Below, in pieces: positions 1 to 14,300 of a stretch of DNA of 64,000 nucleotides. Both the position numbers and the translations under genes were made by a program. Within the stretch, counting starts at the first letter, position 1, and each line of letters opens with the position of its first letter. Location: contig OZ024928.1 in NCBI GenBank assembly GCA_964017235.1, positions 81,773,566 to 81,837,565 on the forward strand. Reading direction: 5' to 3'. A model generated the notes under the pieces. That model was given only the letters and a program-made list of their open reading frames with translations, did not search any database and was not told the origin of the DNA. This stretch comes from Sabellastarte sp. h YS-2021 (taxonomy: Eukaryota > Annelida > Polychaeta > Sabellida > Sabellidae).

Positions 1-803
1 AGATGGTGCACTCCATACAGCACCAGTAATAACAGTTTTGACTGACAAATGTGCAGAAACTGCAAACAGACAATTTATGAATTGACAAAGAACATGGAAT
101 ATTCCTGAGGAAAAGTGATGAACAGAAAACTTTTTAAACAAACAGAAGAAACGAACACATAATAGATACAAAATATACACAGTATACATGAACAAAGTTA
201 AAACATTTACTTATAAAATGATGTAGCAAAATCTTAAGTTTTAATGTTTTATGATAACTTTTTTCATTGCACTGATTTCTATGCAACTTTGTTTAAAAGT
301 GAATTGTTGAAACTGTACTGCAGATTTATGGCTTTTATCACTCAAATAATTTTTTTAATTTTACAAAAAGAGAGTAAATTATAACATCAGCACTCAAAAC
401 AGTTTACAATTTAAGTTTTATTTAAAAATGTGACAAAACAAGGCCCCACAATTTTCCCATACAGAAAGCTTAAAATTGCTGTAAATGTGTAATCTGTGCC
501 TCTTAATGGTACTTATTCAACAGCTTGATGTACTGCATTTCCCACTACGTAAATTTTCATACAGCAACAAATCTACATAATTTCCTGGAAACAACTTGCA
601 ACTATATTTCCAGTACTTTTTTCAGAGGGGAGAAATACTTAACCAGCTTTATTATCTGTGTGAAGTGACAGCAGGATCGCAGCTTATCACACATGGACCG
701 TTTTAAAAAAGGACCTTTTGAAAGACAAGTCACTTGTAAACTCAAGTTTTACACATGTTATACATGTATATTTAAACCAATTTAAAACTAGCTTTGATCT
801 ATT
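1..803. other. 3' flank of KIF6, nothing recognised
   Basis: AT-rich sequence without a recognisable gene, RNA or repeat family. Several AATAAA-like strings occur on both strands, but none can be tied to the KIF6 3' end with confidence. Confidence 0.5.
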
Positions 804-992
804 TTATGAATACATAAAAGAAACATACTTAGATGACCCCTGCATCCGCTTGCTGGAAGATTCCCTGGATGAGGCAGCACTACTGTCTGAGGACTGTACT
901 CCCGGTAATACTGGCCTCTGGTTGGGTAATACAACACTTCTGGTATTGTCTACAGAGTAACTTTGACTAGAGGTATCAGACAGCAGTGAGGA
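804..992 (-). CDS. KIF6: Possible last KIF6 exon with stop codon
   Basis: A TCTTCCAG acceptor opens a 63-codon frame ending in a stop. It is rich in Ser ([14 protein letters not shown]) and reads in phase 0, so it joins exon 19 directly but not exon 20 with its phase-1 donor. A GTATGT donor inside the frame at SS/K leaves open a further exon. No clear homology to vertebrate KIF6 ends is visible. Confidence 0.45.
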   Translation of the reverse strand, partial: SSLLSDTSSQSYSVDNTRSVVLPNQRPVLPGVQSSDSSAASSRESSSKRMQGSSKYVSFMYS

Positions 993-3900
993 CTGGAAGA
1001 CATACATATAAATCATTCACACAGTAAGGAATAAAATCTTTGTGTCTTGTCTATGCAACTGTAAGTTGGCACTGGTCTATCACTTATTTGGTTGTGCATT
1101 TGAATACAAATCATGATAACACGTGTGAATATTGAAGACTTGCCTCCACTGTTAAAATTGACATAAAACCAAACTTTAACTTTGTACAAAATATTTATAA
1201 CTGAAAAGAACTGTGCTTGTACAGGGGGGATTAAATAAGGTAAAAACTAAAGCAAAAACTAGACCACAGCAGAGAGATAAACCATCCTTGCTAGCAAGAA
1301 CCCTGGATAGCACCCAAAGCAGTAAGATTTGATTTCCCAAAGCACATTCACACATAAACCTGGGTTTCACATTGCAAACCTGTAGGACTTGTAATGCAAA
1401 CCTGTTAAATCTGACCACATCAAAAGATTCCAACTCCCTGATAGAGATTGGTTTCACATCCTGAACCTCTACGGCCAACAATGAGTGAGATATGGCCACT
1501 TTTAAGTATGCTCGCTCATGTTTTACCTTAAAGAAAGGACCCACAGATAAATCTGACCACACCAACATTTGAATTCTGTATTCACCAGGAGTAACATTTT
1601 TTAAAGATTCGATATATTTTTGTAATGCTTCCTTTTTCTGTAACTGTAAAACAATAAAGAATTTGTATGGATATATGTGTACATCTATTAATTACATAGT
1701 TTGTTTATACCCTCTGAATGGCAAAAAATTATAAATAAATGAAAAAAACAACATATTGAATGAAAAAATTCTGACCACACCAAAAGATTTCCAGACCATG
1801 ATGTCCTTTTGGTTGGTTTTACATCCAAGACCTGTAGGAAAAGTAATCAACCACATACTTCAGGGTATGAAATTAACACCGACCCCTCTCTCCAAGACTA
1901 GTAACTTTTCTCACAGACCTGTATCTCTCTAGAGTTACAGGTCTGGATGTCCTGTAATTTTTCTTTAATCACCAATATGACTTTGGGACAAGGGCCAAGT
2001 ACCCAACATTCTTGCAAATCTTGGAAATAATGTTAAACCCTTTATTTCTTAGCGCTTGCCACTTGCACAATTTTGAAACTGAATATTGATTTTACCTATA
2101 CTGAAATACAGACAGGCAACATAATTTTGCTACTGACCTGTAAGTCACAGGTCCAGGGGACATGGAAAGTTTACCAGGAAGCCTTATGCACTGACATGTA
2201 TGACGGAGGAAGCCAGTATGTTATTACTTGACCCTAATGCCCTAACTTTAAATTTGTTTTTGGCCACAACCAGTACACAGACAGTACCTGAGAGGATTCT
2301 GCAGAGAGAAGGGGACCACCTGCATGTGTGGGTACTTGTGGTGTAATGGGTGGGGTTCTCCATGCAGTCTTACTCGATACAGGTGGCAACTGTTTCACCT
2401 GGTGCTGTTGTTCCTGAAGGACAAACAGGGATAATTAAAACAAACAACAATGATAAAGTGGGCAAAAGCTATATGGTACTTAACAGCCACAAGCCACTAA
2501 TTGATTAAAATGATGAGTTCTTGTTTGTCTTAGTAGCACACAGGCTTGTGAGTTATAAACAATTTATGCCAACACTAATTGAGAATGTCATAATAAATAT
2601 ATTTCAAAATGCTGTTAAATATTAAAGTTTGACTCTACCACTCTAAATCTCAAAATTGTTTTTTTGAATTCTTGGATTGTTTTTATGAAAAAAACAACAG
2701 ATAAAACTGACAAAACAAAGCTGTACCTGTGCTATTGCTATTTGTTCTGCCCACCATACTTCAAAATCCTTCATTAGTTGCACTTTTGCTTTCTCCAGTA
2801 GGTGTTGCAAATGTTCAATTTCAGTTTTTAAGACCCTCAGCCTTTGAAAATTTTCTTTATATCTGAAATAATGTTAAATTGTCATTATATACAACTGAAT
2901 TATAAAGTTTTTCATTGAGATCACACTGAATAAATCCATTTTTTTTTTAAAAATTTAATCTATTTTGAACTGTAATTACTTAAATGGCAATCTACAAATA
3001 AATTTAATGCCTGTGTTGTGGTTAATATCTTGAATTTCAATTATATTCTTTAAAGTTTATACTTCTTGAACCAATTTAAATTATCAAACGATGTCCACTA
3101 ATTCTTGGAGTTTACTTATAAAAATGATTTGAAAGCTTTGTGTCTTAACAGGTAATCGATAATTCTTAACAGGTAATCTCCATTATCGATTGTTTCATCA
3201 CAAACCAGACATACCAGTCAACATCCGGTTTGTTTACATATACAAGATTTTGTCCTTGACCACTTTTACAGAAACATAAGGTAGATGTTCAATGGTAGGT
3301 GGGTGTTCCATGGCAGAATGCCACTAGGCATACTATGACCTCCTACACTACATTTGTCAAAACTTTAAATTGATTTACATGTGAATACTTAGTAAATAAA
3401 AAATTAACATGTTAATTTTATAATGACATTCAATCTGCTACAAATTAGAATCAAGGAAGGCCATTAAATTTGTTCTGTTGTCTTTCTGTATGAACAGTGC
3501 TGCTGAAAAGTGAAACCTACTTTTGTTTTGCTTCTTCTATCTGATTTCTCATTTCAGTTTCCATTTCATCTGGTTCAGGATTATTTGGATCCACCAGACC
3601 TAAGAACACAAGTTTTACCATTCAATGATTTCTACTGGTATACTACACCTCACACTGAAAGATGAGGTTATTTATTGGAATCTGATACATGTTCACTAAA
3701 TCAGCAGATAAAACTAATGGGAATAAAAGTTGATGTTTATGGTTTGGCAGACAACACATTTCAGAAACATACTTTGATCACCTACTATTGCCTTTTTAAA
3801 ACTCATATAATAAATGGAAAAATAGCATCAGAGATGCCCGTACCCCACAGCCTGGGGAAATATTTTTCAACACCATGGGATATAGAAGTAGTGAAACAGT

Positions 3901-6900
3901 ACAAAGTTCAAGATACTTTCAGAGCAGTGTCAGTTATATTAAGGTCCAAATAATGCTTAAGTAGAGAAAATAATATCTAAGGAAAAGAAATGTATGTAAA
4001 GATGAAGTATTAAAACAAGACAATTCAATAATAAAATGACAGCATTTATCAGTAAACCAAAAATGGCCGAATTATGGTTTGGATGTTTTGAATATTACCT
4101 ATGCATACAGAAGTGGCAATACATTCAATGAATGCTTATGTGTGGTGTTGGAGAAAAGCCTGTGGCTCATTTGATGAAATTCCATCTGTTACAATGGGAA
4201 CTTGCAAAAGGAAATTCTTAATGAATTCTAATATGACTTTAACAGTGCTTAATCTGCATCAACAGACAGACCCTACACCCCCAACCAATGTCCCTGCCAA
4301 GTATGAACTTCCTACACCTTACGGTTTCTGAGATACAGCCCAGACAAACTATTTCCCGCTGCCTGCCCGCCCGCCCATCCGGACACCATGGGTGAAAACA
4401 ATACCCCGACAGCCCTGTGGGGGTAAAAACTATTATCGTACTTGCTGCTGGTGTTAAAATCAACCTATCATTTACATTCAGATTCCAACATAAACTAGTA
4501 ATATCTTACAGAGAATTACTTTTATGCTCATTCCTCACCAAAACACTGGGAGCTTCTCTGATTGCAACTTTTTGTGGCAAACAATGAATGTTTTTTTTCC
4601 TTTACTTTTTCACTTTACGATGTTGCGTCTCAGATCCACTAGTATGGACAGTACATGCTTGATCATCTGATGATGTCGATAATTTATGATGATGATAATG
4701 ATAATTAAAGATGATGAATAAAGTTGATGATGTGGTATCATGAATATAAGAAAAACATATTTCATAGAACCACTAACTCTCGTAGAGTATAATGTCAAGT
4801 CTCATGCTATCCATTCAAAGGAATCATCTGCAGAACTAAAATTAGAGCTAATTAGCTGTGCATGTTCCCTGAATAACAACTGGACAACTCACCTTGCATA
4901 ACTCTTGACATTCGATGCTGTTCTATGGATGACTTTAACTTGTCTGAAATATGATATTTCAAATAATTTACTAAAAGTACTGTCAATGTTGATAAGAGTG
5001 TAATTCCCTGTGAAAATAACCATGCAAATACAAAACAGGTTATTTATTGTTAATATGCTTAGATGTTAAAGAAAACTTTTGGATTTGGGTTACTGTTAAT
5101 TTACCATGGGTGTACCATATTTAATATAAATTCTAATTCTAATAATATTTTTATAGCGCATAATCTCCGTCTAAAGGCAGACTCTAGGTGCATCAAACAG
5201 AAAAAGCAGAAACCATAATCATTAACCTGAGACATAACAAGGGTCAGCGCCACAGATAGAAACCAGGAAAAGGAGAAATTAGGGTGGATATGCTTGTGTA
5301 AAGAGATAGGTTTTGAGCTTCTTTCTGAATGAGTGGAGAGAAGTGGCCGAACAGACATCATCAGGCATATCATTTCAAATCTTTGAAGCATCATAAGCAA
5401 AGCTGAGACCAAAATACTTAGAGGACTTATATACTGCAGGGGCAAAATGTGAGACCTCAAGGAACACACCATCCGCTTGGCTTTTAGGTGTGTTATAGAC
5501 ACTATGTCTAGGTTTAAGGAAAGGTACAACATGTTTTGGACAACCACTATGTAGGAACTTGTACACCAGTAAGGCAGTTTTGAATATGGAACGGTGTTCA
5601 ATAGACAACCAATACATATGGAGAGGCTTCCTAACAGGAGTGATGTGTGAATACTTAGTGGGGTTGGTAACAATTCTAGCCAGACTATTTTGAACACATT
5701 GCAGCTTACGAAGATCAAGAGCTGAGAGACTCCTAAAAAGGAATTACAGCAGTTAAGTTGACTCCCAACCAAACATTCACAGCCATAAGAGCAGCATGAC
5801 GTGTCAGATAACCTCTGAGTCACTTAAGATCCCTGATTTGAGCAAAACAGGACTTGCAGATATTCTGGACATGCCTCAAAAAAGGAAAAAATCACTATGA
5901 AACCATATGCCAAGGTTCCTGACCGCCCTTACAGGAGAGAGGAAATTACCAAGAATATTAACTGGAAAAGATTTGTTGAGTTTTTCACTTTGTAATTTTG
6001 AACCAAAATTGATGAATTCGGTTTTATCTGGGTTTTGCTTCAGCTTATTTGCAGACAACCACTTTTTGACATCATCCAACAACTTTTCAATCTTTCAAAG
6101 GCATGAGATGGACATACAGCTGCATATCATCTGCGTAAAAGTAGAAACCTATGCTGGGATGATTTTGAATGACTTTGCTGAGGGGAGTTGTATTCAAGGA
6201 AAAGAGTATTAGACCTAGGACAGAGCCCTGAGGCACACCAAATCAGAGCTTCTTTGCATCAGACAGGATACAGCCACACTTAACACACAGCAAACAATCA
6301 GAAGGGTATGACTTGAACGAGTCCAAAACTACACCACCAACGCCAAACCAAGAACTCAGACAATCTAGAAGTGTGCCATGGTCAATACTATCAAACTCTG
6401 CTGTTTGGACAAGCAGCACAACAGCGGTGGCCTCACCTCTGGCCAGAGAAGGATGGACATCATTTTTAATCAACAGCAGCGCAGTTTTGGTCGAGTGACC
6501 TAACTTATAAATGCTTTTTGACATTCTCAAGTCCATTAGAACAGTCATTTAATTGGGAGGCAACCACTCGCTCGACAAGTTTTGAGATAAAGCACAAGCC
6601 TGACACAGGTCAGTAGTTCTTGAAATCATCAGGTGGTAGTGAGGCTTTCTTGATCAGTGGAGTAACAACATCATTTTTGAAATTGGCAGGAACATCTTCA
6701 GACAGGGAACAATTAATAATAAAATAAATAATATAAACATGGATACTCATTCATAAAAGATTTAAATACAGAAGGAACAACTAATTTAACAAATTTTTCT
6801 CTTCAGTAGATTGTTACTTCACAGAACATTGTGCTGAAGAGTTGGAATGTACACTGGTGTCAACTACAGATAAACTTTAATGCAAAAACTCACTTATAAC

Positions 6901-9900
6901 TGCTCTGGCTCCATTAACTTGTTCACCAAGAGTTTTGGCTTCTGTGTACCGTTGTTTCAATGTCCGCTTGTTATCTTCTATATTTCTGTTTAACTCATAA
7001 TCACGCCTAAAGGTTTCAAATGCTTCTTGTCGACCCATGGAAATATCATCTCCCACTGTGAATATATATTTAAAATTAAAACATCCATACAAGCTAGAAG
7101 TTTGCAACAATGTTTTTTAAAGGTATTCTGCAACTCAGTTTAAATTTCTACTGAAATCATATAGTAATACACATTTGGGGCCCTTTAAGTACGACCCTTA
7201 AGCTAATTTCCCTTTTAAATGAAAGCAAATTTCAGGTCTTCACAAGGCCCTTACATTAAATATCTACACATTAACTGGAAATACTGGCTACATATAAATA
7301 TGTTTATATTTTTTATATATGTTACAGTGAATATGTGTAATCAGGGAATATGTGTATTCCTGAAATTTTCAGTGAATACGTGTATTCTCTAAAATGGTCA
7401 GTGAATATGCGTATTCCCTGAAAATTTTAGGGAATATGCGTATTCCCTCGTTTTGTCAAGCAATTGTTTCACATATTCACTGAATTGAAATCAGTGAATA
7501 TGTGTAATGGGTCATCATTACAGTATAATACTATAAATAAGCTAGAAAATTCACTTACAAATCTAACAATTTAGTATCTCACTTCTCTTTCTACATAACT
7601 GTTTCTAAGTTTATTAAAAGGGGTATTTGAAGACATTTTTAAAGTATACTAGGACAAGTTATACTTATACAAGTTTTGGAGGTAAAAGTTGCATTTAATA
7701 GAATAAATGTAAACAACTTTATAACTAATGTGAAAATTGTTTATAAAGTGAATTTTTTTTTTGCTAAGAATATATTTAACTGTTAAGTTAGTTTAGTTGT
7801 TTATTTAAGCAGCATTGGGTGCTTTAAAATATTGAACCTTTTTGTAGAGTTGATATGAATGTTGCTTTTTAATACTGAACCTTTGTGTATGTTGTTGTGA
7901 TTTTAAGTTCATGTTTATATCCTTCCAATTAAGTGTTAACTTTATAACTTTCGTAACACAGAGTTGTCTATTTCAGAATATTTAAAATAGACAGTTGTTT
8001 TGAATAAGTAGAATTTTTAGTTATTCATCCTTGACCAGTATTTTTGACACAAAAGATATATTTGGATGCAAAGTGAATGGCTTCCTTCAAAATTAAATTT
8101 ATAATAACAAATGAAATATTTCTTTGGTCTTTACCACCTGTGTGATCACTGAAGGATGGGCGACTCCTTTCTAAGTGAAAGGATTAAAGATCAAAGAGAT
8201 ATGTAAAGTCAAATTACAGGACTGGGTGGCCAATTGACTTAACTGAGAAGGTTCAATTAATTCTTTAAGCCTTGAGAAAAACTAGCCATAACAAGCTGTT
8301 ACATTATGTGCATGCATATTGTTTAATAATAAATATGTAATGTATTGAAAAGTCAGCTTTTTATGTTATTTTTCTTAAAAATATATATAACTTTGAAATT
8401 AAATTTCATTTTGTTGCTTACATTGGATGCTTTTAAATTAAGACGAAAATATATAGGTTGTTTCAACTTACTACAGTTTTAATTACTAATTCTTGACAAA
8501 TGGATACATCAACTGAAATTAGATTAAAAAGAGAACTATTGATAAATACAAAAAAATACTAACAAGAATTTTAGCCCAAAGGATGAGTATTATAACTTAG
8601 TTGAACCATTCAAGGCTAACTGACCTGAATACTATGTTTTGTCAAAGTGATATTTTTATGTTTTCGTTATGGTACAATGAAAGCTACATTATAAAATCAT
8701 GTTGGAAGATTATAATGGTTCTAGTACATAAACACAGTAATGGTATTTCATAAGAATACAAAACTGCTTTCTCAGCAATTTCTAGTTAGGGAATATGTAT
8801 ATTCCCTAGTCATCAAAACCAGGGAGTATGCGTATTCCCTGAAAATTTTAGGGAGTACGCGTATTCTCTGACCATTTTAGTGAACATACATATCCCCTGA
8901 AATTTTCAGCATAATTAACATACATATCTTTTTCTTGAGCCTCTCTTCATTTTCACTTCTCACGCCCTCCCTCTCTTTCTCTAGACCTTGTTGTCTACTA
9001 CTACTTGGTCTTCCATGCTGCTTCAGCCTCTCTGCCACTCCCCTACTACTTTCAGTTTCTCTTCTACCCTTCACAGTTTCACTTTGTCTCCTGTTTACAG
9101 TTTCACTTTCACTTCTATAGTGGTTGGTATGAGAATGTCCATTTTGTTGGTCATGTACACTGGTTTTTTGTGATTCATATGAAGCACCTCCGGACTGTAG
9201 TCTGGCAATAGCATCTGCTGCCCGTTTCTTTTCTTTCTTCAGCATGTTTACCAGGATATCGTTGAAAGCTGAGTCAAGGAAGGTTCATATTTCAGTGTGT
9301 TATGATAAATGGATTAAAACTACGAACCAGATGCACAGAAAAAAGTAGCTGGAACACTGAAAAAAAGTAGGGTGCCATAGAAAACAAGACATTGCATGTA
9401 ATGCTGAGCCTGTGGATGCCACGAAGGAGGAGAACTGGCAGTAATAAAGTGAGATGTCAGACGCCAGAAAAGACTAACATCGTATGTACTCGATAATAAC
9501 TGACTAAAATTTACTCCAAAAAATGCCCTATCTCATACCGTTTTGGGATAAAGTCAATATTATTTTTTCTGCAAAAATTTATAATGGCCAACAAAAATTA
9601 GGAAAATCAAATTTTGTTGGTTGTTTGAAGTCATTGGTCTTCTTTTTTCGTAAACAAAATTAAAGTGAAATATGCTTCTTGTTGAGTGGATTGACCCTGT
9701 CAATTCTGTTGTTTATTTACACAAAACTGTGGAAAGTAGAATATCTAAACATGCTGGAAACTGTGATTTTTGTTCTGATAATTCAGATTTCATAAGAAAA
9801 TAGTGTTTTTTATGGTATCGCGGAATAAAATAAGCAATATGCAAGAGGAGAACTTGTATTGTATTATGTTTGCTACACTTGTTTTCTTAGTTCCAGGCGA

Positions 9901-11284
9901 CTTTGCTCAATTTGGGGTCTGTCAAAAGATACATTTGATTTCTACAAATTATTGTTGAAAAGGATGCTGATTTCATTGTCTCTCTGTACTAGGAGACCTT
10001 TGAGTTTTGTGGTCTCTGCATTCTCATAGTGTGTGAGATCTGTGGGTCTGGGTGGAGGTTCAGAACTGGCCATTTCCACTGCTGCAGCAGTACTGCTCCT
10101 CCCACTACTTGGCTTCTGCCCCGAGACCTCTTTCTGTTTTTAGGAAATAAAAGTGAGTGAAACATGCTGCATGTGTTACTGAAAGTATAACATATACATG
10201 TTTAACAAGTAGGGTCAGATTTATGGGGTTTCTAATTGAAAAACCAACTGGCAGTGTTTAATCTCCCAAAATACCATAGCACACTCCCTTATGACTGGCT
10301 CTGAATTGTGTCCCTCTCGTATGGTAAAAATCCTTGATAAACCAGTTGTGTATATAAATGTATGTCACATAACATGATATCTTAATCCAGTCACAAATAT
10401 TCAAAAATGTTGAAAGAAATTCCTAAAAGTAAAGAATCTTTAAATAATATATCTGATTCATTACTTGTGTTTCTTTTTATTTAACTTTAAAATTATCATT
10501 GAGAGAAACATTTCAACAATATGTAAGTTTGTTGCATATTAAATGGAAAAAAATAGCTGTAATCCTTATGGACTTCTCATGCAAACAACAGTTGTAATGT
10601 CTTACCTTAAGTAATCTGTAACAATACTGTATTTTACGCATATCTCCACCCACATTGATTGTTGCTTCAGGATCACTGTCTTTCAGGAAATACTTTACTG
10701 CTTCTCTACATCTGTAAGAGATTTCAAATTATCTTTTCCTTTTTTTTTGAATTTTTTGGAACAACTTATACAGTGCTTGCAAAATAGCATTTAATTAACA
10801 TCTTGATTTAACTGTATAACCATGGTTGTTATGGCAAGTAACAATGACAGTTATTCAATAGTAAATAGTGTGACACTTGCTTCAAAGAATAGCCTGGCAT
10901 ATCGTACTGTTGCCACATTCACCAACATTCTTATTCTTAAAATAAGAATTTTCAGGGTTTGTAGCTTATTTTCCACTTGGGTATCCTGCCACTCCAAAAC
11001 CATTCAAAATTCTGGGATTTCTAAAAAGTTGTATTCTACAATATCATTAAACGAAAAGGCTCACAAACAGGGAGTTAAGTTCACAGTTTTACCATATTTA
11101 TCCACATACCCCACCCCAACCTCAATTAACCCCCCTCCATCCCATCCACTTTTGCAATTCCATGATTCCAAAAAAATACAATCAAGATGCAGGTTGTAAA
11201 GTATACAGTTATTGCATATTGTAACTGGACTCTTAGCTTATTTTTTTAAAGTCATCTGTAAAAGTTGCACCACCCTAAGCACTC

Positions 11285-11318
<34 letters not shown>

Positions 11319-14300
11319 ATTAAAAATGCACTGCATCAAAGCATTTATACACATGCCTGTTGTAGAATGGTCACATGTCATATAAGTGAAATGGTAATAT
11401 CGAAATTACTGACTCTGCCTATAAAAGGGGCACTTTTTTTGGAAATAATAAGTGGGGAGAATTTAAAAGGTGATATATCAGACTCAAACTAGAAAAAGGT
11501 TTTTGCTAACAAAAACGAGCAGCCCAGATGGAGCCTTGAGTTAATAAAGCTGTAATAGTTGTGGTATGAGACTGTAAGGAGAAGGTAAGCTTTACTGTAT
11601 TTTGTGTCTGATGGGAAAGTGGATTATCTAAAAACTGTATCAGTTGCAGTATTAGACTGTAAGCAGAATAACAGCATGCACAGCTAGACAGCTAGGCTTG
11701 ATAAAGCTCAGTGAGAGTGAACCTTTTCATTTTCTTTCAGTTTCTTTCTCACATGCATTTTTATCTGAGTGAGGGGAGTGGGGAGAGGGCAGATCTGTAC
11801 AGAAAAAGACTGCCTCTTTCTCACTCCCCTAACTGAAATAAAATGTAGGTGAGAAAAAGATTATTTACTGCAGTAGAATGTTTAGGTTTTACAGCAATTA
11901 CTTAATTATGTAAGGGGCTACAGTTCTGAAATTTTACTATGTTATAACTGACACAAAACTACATGAAAAACACATTTAACAAAATGCTCTACATGTAATA
12001 CTTTTCAAGTTATAAGTGATTTAGTGCATGAATACACAAATTTTAATGCATCAAAAATTCATAAAAAATAATTAAGAAAGATCCAGGCCTGATACTCCCA
12101 CAAGGGAATCTACTGGTGGCCTAGTACATATATGCAACATATGAGAGAAATCCCTGCAATATTCAATGAGAAAATTGTGATAAAGTGTTGAAACTCTCAG
12201 ACTTTGGGTGAGGGTACCTCTCTTCTAATGGCTCTGGGGAACAAATCAACAGACAGATTTGCATGGATTTTACGATTTATCATCCTCCGTAGATAAGGTA
12301 TCTTTTTTTTTAAAAAAAAGCATGTCTCTGAGTCTTGAAGTTTTGGGACAAGTTGTTCACGCGGACGCCTATGCTACAGAGTGATGCCATAATCACTCTG
12401 AACAGGAATTTTAAGGAAAAAGGTCATTAAAAGTCTTCCTTAAACTTAATCATTGTGTCACGTTGAACTGATGTCATTGAACAGTAAGTTGGTTGGGAGC
12501 TGAAAACCCTCATTTTTACTTCAAGGTGGCCATGACTGTATTTGTATTGGAACTCGAAGGTGGAAAATAAGAATGTCCCTATTTTCAACTTTAGTAAGTT
12601 TGCAAAATTTAACTGAGGTCAGCTAAACAATATGATAGCTGGAGAGTAATTACTCTATAATTACACTGCAAGGTGGCAATAAGTTCATTCATATTGGGAC
12701 TTTAAGGTGACCATAAAATAAGAATGTCCCTTTTATCACCCTTTCTTAGTGCGTAAAGTCTAGCTGAGGTCAGTTGAACAATAAGATAGCTGGAGGCTGA
12801 AAACTTCCTTTTTTTCAGTGTAAGGTGACCATAACTTCATGCATATTGTGACTTTAAGGTAACCATAAAATGAGAATGTCCCTTTCTGCCAACCTTTATA
12901 AATGTGCCAAGTTTTATTTAAACAATTTAAACATTAACTGAGCTTAGGGCTGAAAAACATCTTAAGTTTAAGATGGCCATAACTTCATTAATATTTATAT
13001 CATAAGGTAGTAAGAGTCTTCTTTTGATCTACTTCAATATCAATATACATTAGATGTGGAAAAAAGAAAGGGCCAGACGGCTTTATTCCAAATTTTATGA
13101 CTTTAGGGGGGGCCATAGCTCCAATTGTATTAACAGTTTAAGGTCACCATAAAGTCAGGATAATCCTTTGGTAAATCTTAATATATATGCCAAGTTTGGT
13201 TGAAAAAAGTGAAAAACTAAGTGAACTGGAGGGCTAAAACCTCATTTTTTGACATTTAGGTGACTTTAAGATACAGGACTAAAACTTCGGTATATGAAAG
13301 ATTATCAGAAAGTAGCTGATTAAGTTATTCCAACAAAACGCCGAAATGCTGACCGTTTTGAGATACAGACCAAGTACCCATTTTAAAAAAATTTACGAAA
13401 ATAAAACGCCTCCCATTCAGGCATCTATGGTCTGATCGATCAGAAATCCTTTCCGACCTGCCGATATAGGTCTAGAATGTACCTGATAAATTTTATAGCA
13501 CAGGTGTGTGTGGTTTTTCCGAAATGCGATGACAGGGTGTTTTTGAAAAATGCTTAAGGTTACCTTAAGTAAAGCTTAAGGTCTCCGCAAAGTATCCCAA
13601 AAATTTTTCCTGCCCCTATAGTTTTAAAGAAAGATAAGGAGGAAAGAAAAATTTGAAAGGCTAAGAAGTTATTCAAGGGAGACCATAATCCGGCGGCGGC
13701 GGCGGTGGTGATCAGTCGAACTTACGTGAAAACAAATAAGCGCCCCTGACGGGCCACTTAATAATCACTGAAAAGGGAAGAACAGAATTTATATACAACA
13801 TAATATGTTAACTGCCAGACTAATTTGCACCATCTTTATATTTTAAATGTCTTATTTACCCTTTCCATCAGTATATCAAACCCTCCACCAGAATCACATA
13901 TATAAATTATATTTAGTATTACTGCTTAATAATTCATCACATTTTAATTGCCACACCTCTCCATATGTTCCTCTGAAAGAGCATCAGTCCTCTGTTCCCC
14001 TGTTGCCATTGCCAGTTCCTCTTTCAGTTGAGCTATTTCATTTTTAAGCTTAAGGATCAATAGCTTGGGATCAAGTTCTTCATTGAGAATTGCATTGTTC
14101 TTGATAAGTGCCACCCTTTGAGCAAACCTACAGGTCGATATAGATTCCTGAGAGAAACAAAACACACAACAGTTTATTTAGGTTTGAACACTTTTTGTTT
14201 TGTTACATTTACAATCATTCAAGTTATGACGGATCATTCATACCAGAAAAGGCTTCATAAGAAAGTGCCTTTATCTGTTGTACATTGTCCTCTTCTGTTT

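Noticed and set aside
1176..1568. 130-codon minus-strand frame beginning MLVWSDLS
   Set aside because: It is the family-1 Helentron module (GTGTGGTCAGATTT and so on) read through; similar pseudo-frames occur in other copies.
8935..9211. Plus-strand frames rich in Ser and Leu
   Set aside because: Antisense to KIF6 exon 14.
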